Shown here one piece after another: positions 23,601-32,000 of a stretch of DNA of 64,000 nucleotides. Each line of letters begins with the position of its first letter. Position 1 is the first letter of the stretch. Origin of the DNA: Hippasteria phrygiana. Taxonomy: Eukaryota; Echinodermata; Asteroidea; Valvatida; Goniasteridae. Under the pieces are notes generated by a model, which did not search any database, had not been told where the DNA came from, and saw nothing but the letters and a program-made list of their open reading frames with translations. Both the position numbers and the translations under genes were made by a program. Location: NCBI GenBank assembly GCA_037893225.1, contig JAZGUH010000565.1, positions 124,001-188,000 on the forward strand, written 5' to 3'.

Positions 23601-26600
23601 CTCAAAAAAATTTGTTCAAGAATTGATTCAGTTTTAAAAATTTGGGATAAGATACAATAGGGTTTTTAAAATATACAGTTGTTAAAATCCCCAAATTGAC
23701 TTTTCAGTGAAAATTTCTGCTTGTAATGCCATAGTGCGACTTTAAGCTCATTTTGTGGTGGCAGGTCACATATTCGTCACAAATGGCTGTCCACATGTGA
23801 CTCAGGTGTCGACGTGATTCATTTCTCTTGGTCAGGTCACATTTAATTACTTAAACCCCCCCCCCCCCAACAAAAAATAAAATAAAAAATAAAATAAAGA
23901 AATAAAAATTTTTTTTTTTAATCCAGCATTTCATGAATCGTCAACTTACGGTCCCCTATGTGGACAATCTTCTTGCGTTCTTCAACTGTAGCCAACTTTC
24001 TCCATAGTGAGGGATACTTCTTATAGAGTGAACCCCGGAACATACGCAGATAATAACCAACCTACATAGACAAGACAAAAACATTTTCAGTAAATGATTA
24101 GTCTGAACGGGGAAAGAAAGTATGGAAAAACATTTCCCAAATTTCAGGTATACGTTTCCCAGTGTATGCATATGTATGCTAATGTGCATCAATAGGGGGA
24201 AGGGACAGTGAACGTGATGAAATGCAATCAAGTTTGAAATGGACATCAATTTCCTAAAATTGTCTAAATGATCAGCATCGATCACTACATACATTGTACG
24301 TACACGTACATGTACCCAGTACATGTACAGCACGCGATGCGGACGGTAACGGACACAACGGCAGTGCATGCTGTGCGCGCCATACTTCAGATTTTTTACA
24401 CGAATAATCATGAGCTTGTCTAGTCCGACCCGGCACATGACCCGGCCGGCAACAGTCGCACCGTGTGTGTCTGTCGCTGTCAGTACGGATCAGAGATTTG
24501 TTTCACCTTTTTCCGAAAGTTGGAACCGATTCCGGCGATCTTTGGCTTGGTGCACACAAGGTGAGGATATAATTATATAATCCCCTGACGGATTTTTGGG
24601 AAAAACCGTGCAGCGGTTTTCGTGCGAAGTGTAAACACAGTGCATAAAATTGCATTCTTATTCTTGCTGTATTACTATTAGCCTAGGCCCTATGGGAAAA
24701 ATAGGCTTCTTTCTATGGGGTTCCGGGTAGGAGCCCCATAGTTCGGCGATTGTGTAGTGTAGGGCCCCTCTTTAGTTTTGATAAAATTAGAGTCAAGGGT
24801 ATTTTTTCTCATTCCAAAATGACTGTTTCAACCTAAAGCAGATTTCTCTTAATTCTACTGACATCATTTTTTTTAATTTTGAAGAGTCTGTTGCAGAAGA
24901 AAATGCAATTTTCTTACGCGCTTCACAGCAGTTGCCATGCGAATCAACGCGGGTTTGCGCGTTTACTGTGCCTCGCGGTGATCGGGAGGTGATCGTCATC
25001 TTTATTTTCGCATTGCATTTTGCCGTCTTCATCATCGCTTTACCCCAAAATTTCCCTCAAAAACTAAAACCCTGCCCTTTTATCTACGGCATACCTGTTG
25101 GTTTGTAATGTCGCTACATGTACATGTAGTTTGGCAATTCCATTAACCTAAAAGTGGATTTTTGTTCCCTTATAGGGAACAGGGCCCTACACTACACAAT
25201 CGCCCATCCTCTTTCGCCAACTCCTTTGGGACTTTTTCCCGAGCTTCTTATTCCATTTGCGGGGTCCCATTTGCGTATCCGTGGTTTTTATGTAGATTGT
25301 GTAGAGTAGGGTTTTAGGCGATATTTTAAGTGCACATATCGTTCGCACATTCAATCATGTAGGCAGCCATATTGAAGCATCAGGAAATGCACGATGTGCG
25401 CATGACATGCATTCACCAATAAGCAATGTGATTTTACGCTATGAATAAACATATAAATATGGGTTTCTACCATTTATTTAATGGAGGGAGCACATGTAGT
25501 GTGAGGGGCAATCTAAGAGGGACGTTTTTCCCACAATGCGCCGCGGAATGCCAATAGGTTTTAGCCACGTGCATTGTTGCTCCGCGCGTTATGCTTGCAT
25601 GCTTTAAAAGCGCAAATGGGCCTTATTTGGAATGGCAATTAGGTCAGCCACGTGCGTTTTTGCCCGTGTTTGTACGGTCAATGAGGGGTGGGGTATATAT
25701 CCCATGTTTTGTTGTGTCTTTGAGATTATATGTATTTTACGAAAAGGACATTGATTGTTTGCAGCTTTACAATGTACGTGTGCAAGTGACACACTCTAAT
25801 TATTCAAGACCTGATCTACCCTTGTGATTTTGGAATATTCCAAAGTCTCTACGTCATACATTCATGACCGCTTGTGGTCGAGTGGATAAGCGCACCATGT
25901 ATTAACCCACGTTCTCTTACAGGCTTGACATCGATGGAGGTTCGAATCTCGGCAACAGAAAATGGAGAAAGGAACACAGAGTGGAGGAGATGTGTGGGGT
26001 TGAAAGGAGGAGAGAGGAGCATGGGAGAGATGCAAGAGGAAGAGATGAAGGGGAGAGGTTTCCATCTTATTATTTAAATAAAATATTTTCTTTTAATAAA
26101 AAAAATAAAACAATATTGTTTTTATTTACTTTTCCTTGCTAAAATCCCCCTACAAATAAAAGGCACCACTTTTTCAATTTGTTTGAATTTATAAAACCTG
26201 AAAAAAATTGATGGCCGTATACGGAACTCGGCAACTCCCGGAACTCTTTCCGAGAAAACAAAGATGGCGGCGCCCATTCATCGTAATTTTGTCGTCATAA
26301 AATTTCGTTTTGATGTTGGATTGTGAACGAGAATTCGCCCAATTTCTTACATAATACGAGATGCGAATGTTTGTTGAATACAAGTATAGCTTTTGTGAAG
26401 CTTAAATGTACATTTTGAGCTTGTGACGCTTTGTTGACGCTGATCGGGTTTGTTGATGCTTGTTGACGCTAAATAAATAATACTTAATAGCAATTAGCAT
26501 GACCGTGTAACTTGAGGGTGCCCGGCCCGTATACCGTGGACAAAAGAATTTTGAAACCATGATTTCAAACCCCTCACAAAATAAATTATGTCTAATTTTC

Positions 26601-26743
26601 ACTCCATTAAACAACTACAGTCATGCCTTACATACCTCCGATCCTATCATGTATTTGTCTCCGCCTTCCTCGAACTGGAAAACGTCTGGTTTTTTGCCGT
26701 ATGTCCGCAGGGGAACGGGAATCCTCTCTCCGTTCGCCGCCAT
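11647..26743 (-). CDS. SMARCB1: SMARCB1 / SNF5 / INI1, core subunit of SWI/SNF chromatin remodeller (8 exons, complete)
   Basis: Nuclear core subunit of BAF/PBAF remodelling complexes. Coding exons in transcript order: 26,636-26,743; 23,950-24,061; 20,161-20,425; 18,612-18,739; 14,935-15,104; 14,074-14,264; 12,185-12,316; 11,647-11,686. Phases agree at every GT-AG junction, giving 381 codons against about 385 in human. Exons 1-3 encode the N-terminal winged-helix region ([20 protein letters not shown]) and the [11 protein letters not shown] and [14 protein letters not shown] blocks. Exons 5-6 hold the two SNF5 repeats ([38 protein letters not shown]). The last two exons give the basic C-terminal helix [19 protein letters not shown], which in the family contacts the nucleosome acidic patch, ending APNW. 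The ATG at 26,743 fits the usual N-terminal length, though the frame stays open upstream to 26,905. The exon 5 donor, AAG/GTCCGA, is non-consensus. No break is seen. Confidence 0.97.
11783..11880. repeat. Palindromic TCAA/TTGA tetranucleotide tract
   Basis: Runs of ATCAATCAATC on the left and GATTGATTGATTGATC on the right are separated by about 40 bp, so the tract can fold back on itself. It lies in SMARCB1 intron 7. Confidence 0.75.
12428..13060. mobile_element. hAT-like element, TAGGGNTGTGCAT ends, 8-bp target duplication
   Basis: A 633-bp element with ends TAGGGCTGTGCAT and TAGGGGTGTGCAT (right end, complement) and an exact 8-bp duplication ACCAGGTT at 12,420-12,427 and 13,061-13,068. No ORF of note. 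It lies in intron 6 of SMARCB1. Confidence 0.85.
13138..13570. repeat. TTGTTGGATT minisatellite, 55-bp period (locus 2)
   Basis: Three near-identical 55-bp units (GGCAGGG at about 13,285, 13,340 and 13,395) lie within a wider field of diverged TTTTGTTGGATT units. The overlapping ORFs in several frames are repeat artefacts. Intron 6 of SMARCB1. Confidence 0.85.
13661..14048. repeat. G-rich 15-bp minisatellite beside SMARCB1 exon 6
   Basis: About 26 units of GGGCACTGGGAGGAG, with scattered GGATG and GGGGG variants. In transcript orientation it starts 25 nt after the exon 6 donor and is C/T-rich, with the G-rich strand opposite. Every frame is open on both strands because the unit is 15 bp; these ORFs are not genes. 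Confidence 0.95.
14265..14934. other. SMARCB1 intron 5
   Basis: Sequence between exons 5 and 6. It contains a short inverted pair, TCGACCACCAAGCTTGCC (14,763) and GGCAAGCT-like CGCAAGCTAGGTGGTCGA (14,881), suggesting a small foldback element. No ORF is recognised. Confidence 0.5.
16026..16840 (+). mobile_element. tRNA-Ser-like SINE, family 2, split by an insertion
   Basis: The SINE head up to GGTCGAGTGGTTAA (16,026-16,063) and its remainder, from GACGTCTGCACTAG through the B box GGGTTCGAG to AGGGCAAAAG (16,706-16,840), line up with the intact copies at 8.7 and 50.6 kb. A 638-bp element separates them. Confidence 0.85.
16064..16701. mobile_element. piggyBac-like nonautonomous element at TTAA
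   Basis: Ends are AGCCGTGTCCGCACTGGACT and GCCCTGTCCGCACTGGACTT (right end, complement), flanked by TTAA at 16,060-16,063 and 16,702-16,705. Further copies of TCCGCACTGGACTT lie inside as subterminal repeats. A partial relative is at 45,276-45,490. TTAA duplication is the piggyBac hallmark; no transposase is present. Confidence 0.85.
17587..18005. mobile_element. MITE, GTGACC family with ATAT target (uninterrupted copy)
   Basis: Ends are GTGACCTCTTCCCACAAAAT and GTGACCTGCCACCACAAAAT (right end, complement), flanked by ATAT on both sides. Length is 419 bp with no ORF. It is the empty-site reference for the interrupted copy at 22,804-23,769: here AGTACAGGTTAAGAGC is continuous. Confidence 0.85.
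18085..18370. mobile_element. Head-to-head pair of family 1 tRNA-like SINE heads
   Basis: A minus-strand head (18,164-18,221; boxes seen as complements) and a plus-strand head (18,280-18,352) face away from a 60-bp spacer. Both outer flanks carry the same tail (TTTCAAAGTGAACAAAGAAA and its complement), so the whole is a long inverted repeat. A second pair is at 58,690-59,090. Confidence 0.85.
19138..19335. repeat. Interspersed repeat, three copies in window
   Basis: Blocks GGACAATGCTTTGTGTTTCC, CCCATAGACTAAGCACGTA and CGATTTCAACAAAAGAC occur here, inverted at about 37,865-38,065, and at about 56,530-56,740. The ends are not resolved. It lies in SMARCB1 intron 3. Confidence 0.65.
19552..20056. 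mobile_element. hAT-like MITE, TAGGGCTG family (copy 1)
   Basis: A 505-bp element beginning TAGGGCTGTCCC and ending GAACAGCACCA, rich in GAATATTCG motifs near both ends. The 8-bp duplication CTGTCCGC is exact (19,544-19,551; 20,057-20,064). Confidence 0.9.
20474..21180. mobile_element. ACCCCTTGCG MITE followed by TTAACCCTTTCC element
   Basis: A MITE at about 20,474-20,669 (ACCCCTTGCGTACGG to CGTACGCAAGGGGTTAA) shares its terminal TTAA with the start of a second repeat, TTAACCCTTTCCTTACC, which runs to about 20,910 with the CGAGTTTACTCGACAAG palindromes. A TTTA tetranucleotide run follows at 21,097-21,118. No coding sequence is recognised. Confidence 0.65.
21740..22130. repeat. GGAGGATT minisatellite (locus 1), degenerate
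   Basis: Repeated TTGGAGGATT and GGAGGATTGAGGTTACTAGG units without a strict period. The same core builds the regular 43-bp array at 61,740-62,365. SMARCB1 intron 2. Confidence 0.75.
22231..22679. mobile_element. hAT-like MITE, TAGGGCTG family (copy 2)
   Basis: A 449-bp element, TAGGGCTGTACA to GGGACAGCCTTA, flanked by TTATGAGC and TTATGTGC (seven of eight bases match). It shares its interior with the copies at 19.6, 39.9 and 49.8 kb. Confidence 0.85.
22804..23769. mobile_element. GTGACC-family MITE (ATAT target), interrupted
   Basis: Ends GTGACCTGTTACCACACAAT and GTGACCTGCCACCACAAAAT (right end, complement) with ATAT at 22,800-22,803 and 23,770-23,773. A 602-bp element plus one TTAA separates its halves. 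Confidence 0.85.
22852..23453. mobile_element. piggyBac-like nonautonomous element at TTAA, nested
   Basis: Ends AGGGACACATTGC on both sides (right as complement), TTAA at 22,848-22,851 and 23,454-23,457, 602 bp, no ORF. The host copy at 17.6 kb lacks it and has a single TTAA at the matching place. Confidence 0.9.
24743..25205. mobile_element. MITE, GGCGATTGTGTAGTGTAGGG family
   Basis: Inverted ends GGCGATTGTGTAGTGTAGGG enclose about 460 bp. A diverged copy is at 60,816-61,212 (ACGATTGTGTAGTCTAG to CACACAATCGCCC). It lies in SMARCB1 intron 1. Confidence 0.75.
25862..25975 (+). mobile_element. Isolated tRNA-like sequence with A and B boxes
   Basis: GTGGTCGAGTGGATAAGCGC (A-box side) and GGAGGTTCGAATCTC (B-box side) are about 55 bp apart. 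The body does not fold as a clean cloverleaf. Probably a SINE head; a diverged tRNA pseudogene is the alternative. Confidence 0.5.
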
Positions 26744-28279
26744 GACTGCACATGTGATTTGTGATATTTGTAGACACTGCAATTGAAGAGCGCCCTCACG
26801 CACAGCTCTAGCACGACGGCCACAGTTAGTTGTAATACTGTTGGGGTGCGTTTTGGCGGCCGCTGCGAACCGAAAATGGTTAATTTGGGTATTTGAGGAT
26901 TTCATTATGGTGCGTAATTCTTCCCTATTTAAAATTCCAAAAGAAATTCACCAACAAGAAACAGCCAAACCAATTCTTGGTTAGAAACCAATACGAAATC
27001 GGACGTTGACGCTCAGGAGTATAAACTAGGTTCGCTGGAAATTAAAGATTAAACCCCCCAGGACAATTTTCTTTTAAATTTTACTAGAGTTGCCAGAATT
27101 TTTTTTTACATTCCCTCCGCCAAACCACCCCTAAAATGGTGGCCCATCTCTGGGTCCAGATCTAATAAATGTAGCCCCCCCCCCCCCCCCCCCCCCCCGC
27201 CTCTATGCCAAATAGACCCACACATTGGTCATTTTTGTGAACGGAATCCCTGATCTCTATAATAAACTGGATTTCTTTTATATAAACTAAGTAGCCATTT
27301 GAGAAATGACCTATGTTTCTATATTGGAAATTCAAGATGACAGGCCGCCGTATTAATACTCCGAAATCGGAATGAAAAAAAAGGAACATTTAAAAAATGT
27401 TTAGCGTTCCCGCCCGCATTTCCTTTAATTTTGCGGGCCGCGTGGATTTATAACAAAATTTACCAGTAAAAAAAACAACTCAAAATGTCAACCAAATGAA
27501 CCGAATCCATCGGAAAATAAAATACAAGCTTACTAAATTGATTAAAACCACTGTAAACATGTTCAATTCTGTTGTCCAACATGTCTCTTTCATTTTTGTG
27601 TCTTTGAAAAGTTGAAAAACCTACTGTTTTCTGAAACCCGTGACCCTTGAGCCATTTTATAAAATGTATAAAAACATAAGATGTATTTCCATTAAAAAAT
27701 TGAAAATAAATACTTCTAATAACGATAATTTAAGATCGGAAAGAAGTCATCTTTTATTGGTAAAGGTAAAGGTTTGCGGCAACACCATGTGAAATTGTAT
27801 CTCTTTTGTGAGTTTGTGTGGTTCTGAAAAGACCCGGAGAAACTCAACGTTTCGGACAGTGTACACTGCTCGTCGTCAGAATATGAACATTTTATTGGTA
27901 AGTTCCTTTGAGTTGACCTCTGATCCCGAGATCTATGTTCTAGCAAAATTCTGATAAATAAAAAGAAATCTTGCAAACAATATAATATCATCTGAATGGT
28001 CACAAAAGAACTGTCCCTTATCAGTGGTCAAACAAAGCTTCCCTTGTCAAATACTGGTTAGGGCTATGTGCTGCATAATCACGCCTATTATGCAGGTTTA
28101 AAGGTGTTTCTGAATCATGGTCGCATTTTCGGGGGGGGGGGGGGGGGGGGGGTCGCAACTTTTTTTATTATGAGGGCGCCGAAGAGAAGACTTCGTTCAT
28201 TGAAATCACCCAATCAGAACTTCACGAAATGGAAATTCGTCAATTGTTTGACGAATCATAAGTTAAAAAGTCGTATCCT
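26744..28279. other. Intergenic: upstream of SMARCB1 to the SDR gene 3' side
   Basis: GC-rich sequence directly upstream of the SMARCB1 start (GGCGGCCGCTGCG near 26,855) is a plausible TATA-less promoter. Then come a C run at 27,175-27,198, a diverged copy (27,437-27,640) of the block at 6,690-6,860, and a G run at 28,131-28,152. No gene is seen. Confidence 0.45.
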
Positions 28280-28500
28280 CATTAACTGATCGCCACAATG
28301 TCGCTTTCCAGGTTGTATCGTAAAATGGGGTGTGATCCCTGGCTATACGGCATTCTGGGTTTATGACTTCTGACTAGCGCCCACAATTTGGGAGACCGCC
28401 AACATAGGGCAAGATAGCTCAGTTGGTAGAGCGCAGGTACGGTAACCCGGAGGTCGCAGGTTCGAAGCCCGCTCCTGCCAGTTTCTTTGTTCACTTTGAA
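28280..28500 (+). mobile_element. tRNA-derived SINE, family 1 (copy 3)
   Basis: A long copy: leader from CACAATGTCGCTTTCCAGG through ATACGGCATTCTGGG, tRNA-like head at 28,412-28,483, then TTTCTTTGTTCACTTTG. It ends near 28,500. Confidence 0.85.
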
Positions 28501-29025
28501 AATGAAATGGAAATTCAATAGATTTTTCCTACAAAATGAAAAATGGAGGAAAACTGTAGTTTTGAATGAGAAAAGAAAAAGAAAAAAAAACTTACTACAT
28601 TCAGCAATCTATTGTTCTTAACTTTACGCGCGATGATTGCCGTACTTTAAGAATAAGAGTGTCCCCGCTCCTATTGCAAAGATTGAAAACTTATTAAATG
28701 TGATTTTTTGTGGAATGACTTTCATTGGTAAGGTCGTAACTTTAGGTTTACTAATGCTAACAACTCAGCAATTCAATTTGAAAAAAAAAAAAAAATCGGG
28801 ATGCCACGCCCAAGCAGAGCACGGACACACTCCTGTATCTGAAATGCCGCAGCGGAACGTTCTCTGCAGGGTACACTGTGGCAACAGACATATAGCTCAA
28901 CTCCATGCAACGTCACTGCTCAACGCTGCAGTGTCAGGCCATTACGAAATACCCGTATTTCGTAGTTGTTATCGCTCTATAGCATGGGCCCCTGTCGACC
29001 ATCTGCAGCAGAGATGCCTTCACGG

Positions 29026-32000
29026 TTACCATGGCAACAGTTTGGCCTCCCACGTGAAGGCCTTGCCCGCATCCTTCTCCCTGAGATGGCCCAGCACCCT
29101 CAACATCCCCTGGATGCTTTTCCTGGGCGTCAACGAGGCGTTCATGCCTCCCATAGCGGTCTGCACCCAGCCCGTGTGGAGGGCAACTACCATGATGCCT
29201 TGCGGGGACAGGTCAAATGTCATGCACTTGGTCAGCATGTGCAAGGCGGCCTGTTCATAAAAGGAATGCAAGATAGTAATATGGAACTATGGGAAACGTC
29301 GTTAGAAATGTTCAGAAATGTTCTGTTTATGCATATCCTTCCAAAAGTAGCTATTTATGTTGCAAACTAAAGGCCATGCCCCTCATAACATCAATGTCTC
29401 ACCCCATGAATATCAGACTCTTTACCCACAATGCATTTCAACACAATTGCGCTTTTTCTGATAAACACAATAATGTTTGGCAATGGTATAACCTTTAACC
29501 TCATCCCGACCCTAACCCTGACTCTATTCTAAAGACTAAACCCTAACCCCAACCCTAACCCTATATTTCTCACCCTAATAACCCGCACCCTGTTTCTCAT
29601 TGTTTTGTATACGGGGGCCTACTGAGCATGCGCAGTATAACCAACACTATAGTCGGATTTTCAGGGAGTCTGATATCCACGCAACACCGCCACAGATTGT
29701 TGGGAGATGAGTCTGCATTGTGATATTTATTTGAATACCAAATCTATCAATCACACTATAATGGTCTACCTTGGTTGTTCTGTATGGAATATATCTGCTT
29801 GACGCACATAACTTAAAGGATCCCAGTGCGGATGTGATATTAATGACTGCTGCTCGTCCAATGCTGAGTTCTTTCGGTTCGCTGGTGGTACAACTGGCTG
29901 CTCGCTTCAAAGCTGGTAGGAATGCCTGTCATATACACAAATACAACAATAAAAACAATGTATAACGTAAACATTCTTTGTTTACAAACAAAGAGTAACA
30001 CGAAAGCATACCGTCACGGCCAACCACGAGCGTAAGGTGCATTTTTAGATTAATTGGCTTGGTTCTATATCGAATCTTCCAGCAATACTTCAATCATTAG
30101 CGTTGGATATGGAAATATAACAAAACAATTATGCAGCGCCATTAAACGTGTCATGCGCGAAACGCTCCATTGTCATTTTAGCACCAACATGCGCACATAG
30201 ACGTCTGTGTATGGTACCGATTAAAGTGGCTTATACCGCGATTTTATGATTGTGTAGGCCTACCGTGACAGCCGGGGAACGTCAATGTGGTGTTAAATTA
30301 ACACCATTTGATGTATTGAACTACTCATTCAATACAGACGGCATGGTTTTACTGGGAATAATACATGTGGGTCATTCTATAAATTTGGGGTCTAAAAGTG
30401 TGACTTTTTTGTGTCCCTGTTACACAGTGACATGTGCAAGATTTTGCAATTCCGGACACATTCATCAATACCTTCTATCTCTAAGAGTGATTGTGTAAAG
30501 CAAAGTACCTGCCATACAAGTAAACAAAATAGTGTGAAGTCAATTTTAATGATACTTGATGTAAATTACACAGGTCAGGTGTAACAGGGACACCAACAAT
30601 TTAGACCCCAAATTTATGGAATGACCCATGTACATGTGCATCCGCCACACTGAGCGTCTTTGCCCAATGGGAAACTTTTGAGACGCGTGGTGGCAGCAGA
30701 CATAATTGGTCCTTTTTCCATTGTTTTCACCAGTAATGCCCATAGTTACCGGTTAGAACTACTACGCACGCATGCTCAGAACTACGCAAGCATGCTACGC
30801 AATACGCACGCACGCTCAGAACTAGAAAAAGGGACCGGTATGTCTGCTTCCATCAGCGTCTCAAACGTCTCCCATCTGTGCACTCTCGGACATGCAGGAT
30901 GATGTCCGCGCTACATACATAGAGAATCATTCTTTCGCTGTTACCTGCGTAACTGCCAGAGGTCCCATCACGTTAACCTTGAAGCTTTGCTCCATGTCTG
31001 CCATGGTGGTTGATTCCGTTCCACCGCAGTGTAGGATGCCAGCATTGTTGATCACCACACCCAGTCCGTCTTTACCAACGGTCTTATCTACCATGTCAAC
31101 GGCCTCAGGGAAGGTGGTCTCGTCCGTTACATCTATACAAACAAACGAAACAATTAGGGGTGGATCCGGGAATTTGTTTGCAATTAAGGGGAGGGTATAG
31201 GCTGGAATGTTTTTAAAGCGTAAATGAGAAGAAAAATGTCAGCTAATTGTAATAGGCTTCGTTTAAGACTGTTGGTGTCAGTGGCGGAGCCAGGCTGGGG
31301 GAAGGGGGGGGGGGGGGGGGAGAACGGCCAATTTCGAGGGGGGGGGGAGGGCATTTCCTCCTAATTTTTCAGAACCTTGTGAAATTTTCGTTAAAAAGTG
31401 TCCGGATTATTTTGCGGCCCGGCAAAAATAATTTGACAAGCGGTGTGGGCTCGGGGCAAGGGTCCAGTTTTTAATGGGTGACAGCCCCTAAAATTCCTAA
31501 AAGCAAAGCAAAGCAGAGAAGAGCAGAGCACAGCAGAGCAGAGCACAGCAGAGCAGAGCACAGCAGAGCACAGCACAGCAAAGCAAGCAATCCCAAATTT
31601 CCAGAGGGGACAAGGGAAAGCAAGACTTCCCATGGGGCAGTTCCCCTCCCTTCCCCCCACTCTGGCTACGCCACTGGTAAACGGGTTCGACCCCCATCCT
31701 TCGATGCCCCTGATTCTATGGGTTTTGACTGCAGTGAATTTCGATTCTGAAAGTAATTATTTATATTCATTCCTCTGACTGCATCGATCGATATGTTACT
31801 ATACCCAGCAAGATATGGGACCAAGGGGTACCCCCGCCCCTCTTGTCCCCATACCCTATACACACTCCAGACTGTTGTTACCTGACACACCCCCAAATAT
31901 CTGAAGGGAATTCCTGAGATTCCGGAAATACAATGACCAACACAAAAGAGGGGGTGGGGTGGGGGTCCTCTGTCCCATATCTTGTTTAAATGTACTTCGT

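Noticed and set aside
24368..24580. ORF near SMARCB1 exon 2
   Set aside because: Lies in intron 1, plus strand, no recognisable motif, and overlapped by an equally long minus-strand ORF.
28637..29260. 207-codon plus-strand ORF
   Set aside because: It is the antisense shadow of the last exon of the SDR gene (29,026-29,250, minus), extended by intergenic sequence.
29505..29590. Interstitial telomeric repeat
   Set aside because: Only a few imperfect CCCTAA units; similar ACCCTAAC phrases recur at many repeat edges in this window.
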